Source: Anaerolineales bacterium
Lineage (GTDB): Bacteria; Chloroflexota; Anaerolineae; Anaerolineales; Villigracilaceae
Assembly: GCA_025056515.1 (NCBI GenBank)
Contig: JANWWB010000328.1
Location: 1 to 5,316 of the forward strand
Reading direction: 5' to 3'
Length of the DNA stretch: 5,316 nt
In this document: one piece after another, positions 1 through 5,316 of the stretch
Layout: each line of letters begins with the position of its first letter
How positions within the stretch are numbered: the stretch's first letter is position 1
The notes under the pieces: generated by a model
What the model saw: only the letters and a program-made list of their open reading frames with translations
What the model was told of the DNA's origin: nothing
Database searches by the model: none
Made by a program: the position numbers and the translations under genes

Positions 1-626
1 CTGAGCGAAAATTTCCCTTCTAGCAGAGGCGGCAGTTTACTCAAGAAGAAAAGACTCATCACTAGGAATAGCCATCCTGTCAGACCATGCAAGGATTGTC
101 CGAACAGGTAGGGAAAACTGAACAGGGCGTTGAGTGTCAACCAGGAAGAGTTAAAAGCCAATTCGTCTAGCAGATTGCCTAGGCCGGGCACGGTCGGATA
201 GCTTTCCATCCATCGGATGGCTTGAGCGTGATACAGTCCACTGTCCCAATTGGTGGGAGGGCCAATCGTTTTAAGGAGAGAGATAAATACAATCACTCCC
301 CCAACCAACCAGAATAGCCAATGTGTCCGCTTTAAGCGGAGGAAGCCTTGGTGCAGGAGGAGCGGAATTTCTCGGCGATAGAACCAGCTCATTGCCAGCG
401 CTCCAAGTAGAAGTAGGAGCATGGTCAGGCTGTGAAGACGCAAGAACAGCGAAAACAGATTGCCCAGGAAAGCCAGGATAGCCAAACCGGAAAAGAGCAA
501 GAAAAACCAGGAGGGCGAAGAGGTATCCTTCTCCTTGCTCCAGCGCTTGAAGAGCTGCCACAGGCCTATTCCGTAGAGGCCCGTTAGGAGAGTTATCAAG
601 AGCCAGACGCTAATCGTGATGAACAT
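1..626 (-). CDS. LIC_10190-like polytopic membrane protein, N-terminal part (cut by left edge)
   Basis: This frame is open from an ATG at 626 to the left edge (208 full codons plus two bases), so the C-terminus is missing. Hydrophobic segments lie near residues 3-25, 40-62, 66-82, 102-119 and 182-196, separated by basic loops such as KRWSKEK at 27-33. This indicates an inner-membrane protein with many spans. Residues 126-162 hold the most telling stretch: NWDSGLYHAQAIRW, then YPTVPGLGNL, then LAFNSSW. I recall this Asp-x-Gly-Leu-Tyr-His / VPGLGNL / FNSSW pattern from the LIC_10190 family of membrane proteins, which occur in surface-polysaccharide loci and usually have about 500-600 residues. 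Their biochemical role is not established; a GT-C-like glycosyltransferase or polymerase role is a guess. The gene starts 17 bases after the stop of the preceding membrane glycosyltransferase and belongs to the same operon. The family call comes from recalled motifs, not a search. Confidence 0.8.
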   Translation of the reverse strand, partial: MFITISVWLLITLLTGLYGIGLWQLFKRWSKEKDTSSPSWFFLLFSGLAILAFLGNLFSLFLRLHSLTMLLLLLGALAMSWFYRREIPLLLHQGFLRLKRTHWLFWLVGGVIVFISLLKTIGPPTNWDSGLYHAQAIRWMESYPTVPGLGNLLDELAFNSSWLTLNALFSFPYLFGQSLHGLTGWLFLVMSLFFLSKLPPLLEGKFSL

Positions 627-637
627 TTCCTGCTTGA

Positions 638-644
638 CTTCCTT
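638..644 (-). promoter_or_regulatory. Ribosome binding site for the LIC_10190-like gene
   Basis: The minus strand reads AAGGAAG here, 11 bases before the ATG at 626, and it overlaps the stop codon of the preceding gene. A second purine run, AGGAA at 631-627, abuts the ATG and is too close to be the main site. The spacing is a little long but acceptable, and it supports the ATG at 626 as the start. There is no room for a separate promoter between the two genes. Confidence 0.5.
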
Positions 645-2566
645 TATGGGCAAGAAGGAGATGTAAATTCTTTGACCACGGAAAAGATAGCCCGACCTCG
701 CCGGATGGCGAAAACCGTCTTGGCTTTCGGGTAAAGTAGGTCATGATCATAACGGGTGGTGAGCACGGCATAGTCGTAGTCGTGTGTTGCGGGTAAGGGA
801 TCCATGTGTTGTTCTTCTACTGTCAGGTCTGCTCGAAGGTATTGACGGAGCAAATGTGCACCCTCCCAGGTGAGTATTTTTGCATGGCGATGAGCGTGTT
901 GGTTGAGATATTCAGCGGCTTCTCGATAGGAGGTAAGCCAATAGTCCATCTCGAAGCGGCGGAAGGCATTGCTGGTATAGCCCACCAACCCATTGTAGTA
1001 TACATATTGGTATGGGTGTAGCCATATGATTGGCATTAAGCCAGGCCAAGTCAGTATCAGGATTATTAGCAACCTTTGCCATTTCTGCTGAATTTTATTT
1101 AAGATGGCCTCTATCCCGATCCCGGCTAGCAAAAACAAGCCAGGCAACGTAAAGAGTACATGACGAAAATTGTCGTAACGTACGCCGATGCCGATAGTAA
1201 GCAATACGATAGGCAAAGCCGATCCCAATCCTATATACAGGAAGAAGTCATGCCAATCTTTTTGCCGGAATTGTCGGACAAGCATGAAAAGGCCCAAATA
1301 TCCCCCAAGCAAAACAGGTTCTGTTAACTGAATGTGAAACAATGTCGGCAGGTAACTCATAGGTAGCTTGCCGGCCGGATAGTATGCACCGTTAAAGAGG
1401 ACGTTTCCTTCCCAGGGAAATTGTGCGGTTATAGATATGCTTTCTGCAAAACGTGTTAGCGGTGACGTCCAAAGATAAGGCCAGGTCAGATAGAGAGCTA
1501 AGAATCCCCAGAGACTATAGGCTAAAGAGGCAGCAATGGCTTGTTGAGGAGAGCGGTATAACCAGGCTAACATGACAATGACGCCGGCAAGCAAACCGAT
1601 TACGCGATTGGAGACAGTCAATCCAAAAAGCAAACCAGCAAGCGCAAGTCGCCAGTCTAGCAGAAAGCGGAAAAAGATGCGGACGAGATTTGCAAGTTCC
1701 TTCCCAGTGGGTCGGTGGAGTAAGCCGGTGCATCTTAGCGCGTAAACAATGATGCCTGTTATAGTCAAAGTCAACAAGCCTGTTGCCATGCGCATGGTCC
1801 AGATATGCGCTTTATGGATATATTGTTCAACAGGAATGTTTTGGCGATGCGCTGCGAACCAAGCGAAAAGTTGATAAAGCAGACTGTTCGGGTCTGCATA
1901 GTAGATCGCTTGCACCGAACGTTCAACCAAGCTGTGGAAGGAGTCGGTCAAGAGCACAAGCAAGAAAGCAACCAGCCAGAAGAGGATCAGGAGAAACAAT
2001 CGTTTTTTTATCAAGATAGGGAGGCTCATCAGTTGTCGCCAACTTTGTCCTAACCAGCGAGGGTTCTCTTCGAAGCGCAGGTCAGCCAGCTTGAAGCCGG
2101 CATATATTGCGGCAGTGAATACTCCCATCATGGGGATATCGGTGTGGTTAATGAAGGCATGTCCCCATAAAAGCGGCTGAGAGATGAACAGGAGCAAGAC
2201 CGCCCAAGATGTTTGTACGTTGAACCAACGCCTGGCTAATCCGTAAAGCGAGAAACTTGCCAAGAGAAAGTGACAGAAATATGCGAAATGCCATAGGTTG
2301 ACTTCTTCAAGAGTAGGGGAAAGCTTTTGGATCATCGAGATTATGGCTGCGGCGAACAGATTCAAAGATACGCCAGAATAGCGTAGAAACATTTGTCCAT
2401 AGTCTATCGAAACATCACGGTCCAGCCACCAACGGTAAGCTTCAAGCGAGCTTTGGGCATAAGCGATACGTGCTTCCTCGTCCCACGAAAGACCGTAATC
2501 GCCGACAAGTGATAGGCCAAGTGCCAAGAGTACAGAAAAAAAGATGAGAAGGCCAAGCTTGTTCAT
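644..2566 (-). CDS. GT39-like (PMT/ArnT-type, GT-C fold) membrane glycosyltransferase
   Basis: This 640-residue polytopic membrane protein probably transfers a sugar from a polyprenyl-phosphate donor on the outer face of the membrane; donor and acceptor are unknown. The N-terminal span (about 4-22) is followed by GLSWDEE at 25-31. An acidic pair in the first extracytoplasmic loop is the usual catalytic or metal site of GT-C enzymes. Residues 135-145 read GHAFINHTDIP, a second conserved loop with Asp143. Other likely spans are near 93-112, 119-135, 145-160, 187-207, 259-279, 303-318, 321-337, 345-362, 416-431, 441-461, 469-487 and 498-516. After the last span come YQYVYYNGLVG (519-529) and RRFEMDYWLTSYREAAEYLN (536-555), then a soluble tail of about 85 residues. 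These motifs recall PMT-family proteins of Chloroflexota and related bacteria. The ATG overlaps the wecB stop as ATGA, so translation is probably coupled. A general 'glycosyltransferase family 39 protein' is the safe name. Confidence 0.85.
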   Translation of the reverse strand: MNKLGLLIFFSVLLALGLSLVGDYGLSWDEEARIAYAQSSLEAYRWWLDRDVSIDYGQMFLRYSGVSLNLFAAAIISMIQKLSPTLEEVNLWHFAYFCHFLLASFSLYGLARRWFNVQTSWAVLLLFISQPLLWGHAFINHTDIPMMGVFTAAIYAGFKLADLRFEENPRWLGQSWRQLMSLPILIKKRLFLLILFWLVAFLLVLLTDSFHSLVERSVQAIYYADPNSLLYQLFAWFAAHRQNIPVEQYIHKAHIWTMRMATGLLTLTITGIIVYALRCTGLLHRPTGKELANLVRIFFRFLLDWRLALAGLLFGLTVSNRVIGLLAGVIVMLAWLYRSPQQAIAASLAYSLWGFLALYLTWPYLWTSPLTRFAESISITAQFPWEGNVLFNGAYYPAGKLPMSYLPTLFHIQLTEPVLLGGYLGLFMLVRQFRQKDWHDFFLYIGLGSALPIVLLTIGIGVRYDNFRHVLFTLPGLFLLAGIGIEAILNKIQQKWQRLLIILILTWPGLMPIIWLHPYQYVYYNGLVGYTSNAFRRFEMDYWLTSYREAAEYLNQHAHRHAKILTWEGAHLLRQYLRADLTVEEQHMDPLPATHDYDYAVLTTRYDHDLLYPKAKTVFAIRRGRAIFSVVKEFTSPSCP

Positions 2567-3696
2567 CCTCTGCTTCTTTCTACTAACGCAGCCACGATGC
2601 GCTCAGCGGCGTGGCCGTCGCCGTAAGGATTGACCGCGCGTGCCATTTTCTGACGCTCTTCTTCCGAATCGAGCAACATTCGGGCGGCCGCAAGGATGGC
2701 CTCCTGCTCAGTTCCGACCAGACGCACCGTCCCGGCTTCGACTCCTTCGGGTCGTTCAGTCACAGCGCGCAGGACCAATACCGGTACTCCTAAGCCCGGC
2801 GCTTCTTCCTGTAGGCCGCCCGAATCGGTCAGAACAAGTGTGGCGCGCTTGAGAATCTGCACGAGGGGCAGGTACTCAAGGGGCGGCGTGAGCGTGATGT
2901 TTGGAACTCCACTCAGACGCCGGTAGACTGGCTCTTGTACGTTCGGGTTGAGATGGACAGGATAAATCAGATGAATGTCATCTCGGTAGGATTTGGCCAG
3001 GTCGAGCAAGGCGGCGCAGATGTTTTCCAGCGGCCGTCCGAAGTTTTCGCGCCGGTGCGCTGTGACTAAAAGAATTCGCCGCCGCAATGCTTCGGCAGGA
3101 ATGCCCAGGCGCTGCAAGTCAGAGATGTCGTAAGGTTGGCGAGCGACCCACTGTAGCGCGTCGATCACAGGGTTCCCGGTGACGCGAATGTTTGTATCCG
3201 GGATGTTTTCCCGCCGTAAATTTTGACGTGCCCATTCAGTAGGTGCAAAATGTAGATCGGCAACCACTCCGGCGACGCGGCGGTTGATCTCTTCAGGGAA
3301 CGGCTGCCATTTATCCCCTGTCCGCAAACCTGCCTCCACATGCCCGAAGCGGACACGATGGTAATATGCCAGGAGCGAGGTCGCCATGACGGTCGTTGTG
3401 TCTCCTTGGGCAAGGATCCAGTCGGGCTTCGTTTGGCGGATGACCGGGTCCAGGTGGGTGAAGACGGCTGCAGTGAGTTCTGCCAGCGCTTGGTCGGGCT
3501 GCATCAGGTTGAGGTCGAAGTCGGGTTTAATCTCAAACAATTGCAAGACCTGGTCGAGCATTTGACGATGCTGAGCGGTGACGCAGACTAATGATTCGAC
3601 CCCTGGTGTCTGTGCCAGCCGCCGGACAACCGGAGCCATTTTGATAGCCTCGGGTCGTGTACCGAAGACGGAAAGGACACGCACAGGACGGTTCAC
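2563..3696 (-). CDS. wecB: UDP-N-acetylglucosamine 2-epimerase (non-hydrolysing)
   Basis: This cytoplasmic enzyme interconverts UDP-GlcNAc and UDP-ManNAc, the substrate of the dehydrogenase encoded just upstream. From the GTG at 3696 it has 377 residues, the usual family length. The N-terminal Rossmann half has FGTRPEAIKMAP (11-22, with Arg14 and Lys19), QGDTTT (97-102, Asp99), HVEAGLRTGD (119-128, Glu121) and FPEEINR (133-139, Glu135). The C-terminal half has TAHRRENFG (212-220, His214), PVHLNPNV and LTDSGGLQEEAPGLGVPVLVLR. Asp99, Glu121, Glu135 and His214 correspond to Asp95, Glu117, Glu131 and His213 of E. coli WecB, so the active site looks intact. I prefer the GTG because it overlaps the wecC stop as GTGA, has an AGGG eight bases upstream, and removes a 17-residue extension. 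The frame stays open upstream to a possible ATG at 3747, but that peptide is Arg/Pro-rich and lies inside wecC. The gene ends in an ATGA overlap with the next gene. Confidence 0.96.
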   Translation of the reverse strand: MNRPVRVLSVFGTRPEAIKMAPVVRRLAQTPGVESLVCVTAQHRQMLDQVLQLFEIKPDFDLNLMQPDQALAELTAAVFTHLDPVIRQTKPDWILAQGDTTTVMATSLLAYYHRVRFGHVEAGLRTGDKWQPFPEEINRRVAGVVADLHFAPTEWARQNLRRENIPDTNIRVTGNPVIDALQWVARQPYDISDLQRLGIPAEALRRRILLVTAHRRENFGRPLENICAALLDLAKSYRDDIHLIYPVHLNPNVQEPVYRRLSGVPNITLTPPLEYLPLVQILKRATLVLTDSGGLQEEAPGLGVPVLVLRAVTERPEGVEAGTVRLVGTEQEAILAAARMLLDSEEERQKMARAVNPYGDGHAAERIVAALVERSRG

Positions 3697-5003
3697 TGCA
3701 GTTTCCCTACCCCTAGGCGGAACAGGCGGAAGCCGGCGGCTTGCCACTCGGCAACTTTCCAGCCGTTGACGGTGTCAATTGCCAATCGCGCTGGAGTCCA
3801 TGTTGCGACTTGGGAGGCTTTCAGCTCGGTGAAAGTGGTGTGGCGTACCAGGAGGAGCAAAGCTTCGGCGTCTTGCAGGGCTGATTCCAGTGTGGGTGCA
3901 AGTGTCAGCTCTGGCAGGTCAGCATTGGGTTTGAATGGCTCATAACAGGTTACGTGTGCCCCGGCCTGTTGCAGTTTGAGGACGACTTCAATGGCCGGGC
4001 TTTCGCGTAGGTCATCTACATCGGGCTTATAAGCTAGTCCGAGGGCGGCAATACGCCGTCCTGCAGGTGAACCCAGGGCGCGCTCGACCAGCCGGACGAC
4101 GAAGTCGGGTTGTGAGTCGTTAACTTGGCGGGCGGTGTGGATGAGATGTGTCAGGTCGGGAGCGGTTTCGACCAAGAACCAGGGGTCAACGCTGATGCAA
4201 TGTCCGCCGACCCCTGGACCGGGGTTGAGAATACTCACGCGCGGGTGCAGATTGGCAAGGCGAATCGCTTCCCACACATCCACGCCGAAGCGCTCGGCAA
4301 GGCGGGCGAATTCATTGGCAATGGCGATATTAACATCGCGGTAGGTGTTTTCCATGAGCTTGACCATCTCGGCGGTTGTAGCGTCAGTCTGGCGGATTTC
4401 GCCGGTGACGAAGCAGGCGTATAAATCGGCGCCTGCTTGGGCTGATTCGGGGGTCACACCGCCGATAACGCGCGCATTTTCGATGAGTTCGCGCAGGATC
4501 TGGCCGGGTAGGACGCGTTCGGGCGAGTAGACGAGGTGGAAATCGGCGCCTGCCTTGAGGCCGGAGGTTTCTAGAATCGGAGCAACCAAGTCAACCGTGG
4601 TACGTGGTGGGGAGGTCGATTCCAAGACAACCAAGTTACCACGCCGCAAATAAGGCACAATCGCATGTGCCGCCGATTCAACGGCGCGCATATCCGCCAA
4701 TTTGTAAGGACGACCGTTGATTTCACCTCGGCGGTCGTGATAAAAAGGCGTAGGAACGGCGATAATGAAGGCATCGGCTTCTTCAGGGCGATCGGAGATG
4801 ACCAAGTTGCCCGATTCGAGCGCTGCTCGCACTAACGTTCGCAAGCCGGGTTCGTGAATATGCAAGCCCCCGTTGCGGAGCGTTTCGACTACATGGGGGT
4901 TGACATCAACGCCCACAACCTTGATACCGTGGGTAGCAAAGGTACTGGCGGTGGGCAGACCAATGTACCCCAATCCTAGCACACAGATTTTTTCAAATTT
5001 CAT
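3693..5003 (-). CDS. wecC: UDP-N-acetyl-D-mannosamine dehydrogenase
   Basis: This cytoplasmic NAD-dependent enzyme oxidises C6 of UDP-ManNAc in two steps to give UDP-ManNAcA. At 436 residues it has the full length of UDP-sugar 6-dehydrogenases. The N-terminal NAD-binding Rossmann fold shows VLGLGYIGLPTA (8-19), with the acidic residue of VGVDVNP (30-36) ending the second strand. Residues 82-87 read AVPTPF, and ESTSPPRTT lies at 128-136. The central helix has EMVKLMENTYRDVNIAIANE (212-231), with conserved Lys215 and Asn219. The catalytic Cys269 sits in GPGVGGHCISVDPWF (262-276), and the C-terminal domain has LAYKPDVDDLRESPA (323-337). The VDPWF ending and the adjacent wecB favour WecC over the UDP-GlcNAc dehydrogenase WbpA, which typically reads IDPFY there. 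Over-oxidation to a different uronic acid substrate cannot be fully excluded. The ATG overlaps the preceding gene's stop as ATGA and is preceded by a good AGAGAGG ribosome binding site. Confidence 0.97.
   Translation of the reverse strand: MKFEKICVLGLGYIGLPTASTFATHGIKVVGVDVNPHVVETLRNGGLHIHEPGLRTLVRAALESGNLVISDRPEEADAFIIAVPTPFYHDRRGEINGRPYKLADMRAVESAAHAIVPYLRRGNLVVLESTSPPRTTVDLVAPILETSGLKAGADFHLVYSPERVLPGQILRELIENARVIGGVTPESAQAGADLYACFVTGEIRQTDATTAEMVKLMENTYRDVNIAIANEFARLAERFGVDVWEAIRLANLHPRVSILNPGPGVGGHCISVDPWFLVETAPDLTHLIHTARQVNDSQPDFVVRLVERALGSPAGRRIAALGLAYKPDVDDLRESPAIEVVLKLQQAGAHVTCYEPFKPNADLPELTLAPTLESALQDAEALLLLVRHTTFTELKASQVATWTPARLAIDTVNGWKVAEWQAAGFRLFRLGVGKLQ
3705..3709 (-). promoter_or_regulatory. 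Ribosome binding site that decides the wecB start
   Basis: The minus strand reads TAGGG, eight bases upstream of the GTG at 3696, inside the last codons of wecC. A further TAGGGG lies at 3715-3710. Together with the GTGA stop/start overlap, this supports the GTG at 3696 over the ATG at 3747. Confidence 0.5.
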
Positions 5004-5316
5004 CTTTGCCTCTCTGTATTTTCAGATCTTGATGTTCGTCTTTCTTGGTCGCTTTCGACAAGATTATACCGAATTGGTTCAACCGGACGAGGACGAGAGA
5101 CAGGTTGATCCCAACCGATGTGATAGTAGAAGCGTTGGCGCAGGTCAGGCGTGAGTGGACCAGCACGTCGATAGCCGAGGTATGTGCCCCAGAATTGTGC
5201 TGTGCGGAACCAAAAGATGCTCGCTAGGCTGCGCCAGAAGCGCCGGAGGCGAATGGCATGGAGCAAGTCAAAGCCAATGCTGGCTATCAGATTACGGAGG
5301 AAGTCGTATAGACTGA
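5000..5316 (-). CDS. C-terminal end of an unidentified gene, possibly a glycosyltransferase (cut by right edge)
   Basis: This frame is open from the right edge to a TGA at 5002-5000 (104 full codons), so the N-terminal part and any catalytic domain are missing. The visible peptide begins with an amphipathic, helix-like stretch (YDFLRNLIASIGFDLLHAIR). It continues with an aromatic and basic segment (RRFWRSLASIFWFRTAQFWG, then TYLGYRRAGPLTPDLRQRFYY), and ends with about 35 hydrophilic residues rich in Arg, Ser, Glu and Pro. Membrane-associated amphipathic helices with Arg and Trp at the C-terminus are common in family 2 glycosyltransferases that act on polyprenyl-linked sugars, and the cluster context fits. 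No family motif is visible, so this is inference. That the frame is real is supported by the absence of stops to the edge and by its TGA overlapping the wecC ATG as ATGA, the same junction style as the next two genes. A TTG at 5266 could be read as a start, but nothing favours it. Confidence 0.7.
   Translation of the reverse strand, partial: SLYDFLRNLIASIGFDLLHAIRLRRFWRSLASIFWFRTAQFWGTYLGYRRAGPLTPDLRQRFYYHIGWDQPVSRPRPVEPIRYNLVESDQERRTSRSENTERQR
5009..5015 (-). promoter_or_regulatory. Ribosome binding site for wecC
   Basis: The minus strand reads AGAGAGG, followed by five bases (CAAAG) and the ATG at 5003. It is the strongest Shine-Dalgarno match in the window. It lies within the last codons of the upstream gene, so wecC can be initiated both independently and by coupling. 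Confidence 0.65.

Larger units (their letters stand above)
1..5316 (-). other. Single glycan-biosynthesis operon segment
   Basis: All five genes are co-oriented. Three junctions overlap by four bases (ATGA at 5003-5000, GTGA at 3696-3693, ATGA at 2566-2563) and the fourth has a 17-base gap (643-627). No promoter or terminator can fit between genes, although one inside a coding region cannot be excluded. The operon start and end both lie outside the window. Confidence 0.8.

Noticed and set aside
271..561. Minus-strand frame of 96 codons starting at 561
   Set aside because: It overlaps the much better supported frame 626-1, which carries membrane spans and a family motif. The 96-codon product is Pro/Ser-rich without recognisable features.
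627..643. Possible promoter or terminator in the only intergenic gap
   Set aside because: Seventeen bases cannot hold a promoter, and no inverted repeat with a T-run is present. The sequence is explained by a ribosome binding site.
806..1021. Plus-strand 71-codon frame and minus-strand 60-codon frame (823-1005) near the 3' end of the GT39-like gene
   Set aside because: Both lie over the conserved YNGLVG / FEMDYW coding region of the real gene and show no independent evidence.
1783..2053. Two overlapping plus-strand frames opposite the GT39-like gene
   Set aside because: They overlap each other and are antisense to a continuous 640-codon gene; the products are low-complexity shadows.
3340..3769. 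Plus-strand open frames opposite wecB and the end of wecC
   Set aside because: They are antisense to the catalytic-motif region of wecB and have no protein-like features of their own.
4125..4424. Plus-strand open frames opposite wecC (up to 99 codons)
   Set aside because: They lie wholly antisense to conserved wecC codons, with no ribosome binding site evidence or recognisable domain. Open antisense frames are expected in GC-rich coding DNA.
3693..5003. Assigning the dehydrogenase as UDP-glucose or UDP-GlcNAc 6-dehydrogenase (Ugd/WbpA)
   Set aside because: The active-site context GGHCISVDPWF, the YRDVNIAIANE helix and the coupled epimerase gene fit the UDP-ManNAc dehydrogenase group better.

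Overview
The window is a fragment of a cell-surface glycan gene cluster. Every gene I can support lies on the minus strand, and transcription runs from position 5316 towards position 1. There are five genes: three complete, and one cut off at each edge. No tRNA, rRNA, mobile element, CRISPR array, origin or obvious terminator is visible, and there is almost no non-coding DNA (one gap of 17 bases).

In transcription order: (1) the last 104 codons of a gene that enters from the right edge, rich in aromatic and arginine residues and possibly the C-terminal tail of a glycosyltransferase; (2) wecC, UDP-N-acetyl-D-mannosamine dehydrogenase; (3) wecB, UDP-N-acetylglucosamine 2-epimerase, which I start at an internal GTG; (4) a 640-residue polytopic membrane protein resembling GT-C fold (PMT/ArnT, GT39-like) glycosyltransferases; (5) the first 208 codons of a second polytopic membrane protein resembling the LIC_10190 family, which leaves through the left edge.

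How they work together: WecB converts UDP-GlcNAc to UDP-ManNAc, and WecC oxidises that to UDP-ManNAcA, an acidic amino sugar donor used for enterobacterial common antigen, capsules, teichuronic acid-like polymers and related glycans. The two membrane proteins would act downstream, on the lipid-linked or extracytoplasmic side of glycan assembly. That assignment is inference, because neither substrate can be read from sequence. The first three junctions are 4-base start/stop overlaps (ATGA, GTGA, ATGA) and the last gap is 17 bases, so the five genes very probably form one translationally coupled operon whose promoter lies beyond the right edge.

Organism: a bacterium of moderate to moderately high GC. 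The GT39-like protein, with its C-terminal FEMDYW-type motif, and the LIC_10190-type protein recall, from memory, genes seen in Chloroflexota (Anaerolineae-like) genomes. This is a tentative impression; taxonomy cannot be settled from the window alone. The nucleotide-sugar genes look GC-richer than the two membrane-protein genes, which may reflect mosaic assembly of the locus or only the amino acid make-up of membrane proteins. I see no clear sign of a wholly new system; the least characterised parts are the two membrane proteins and the partial gene at the right edge.
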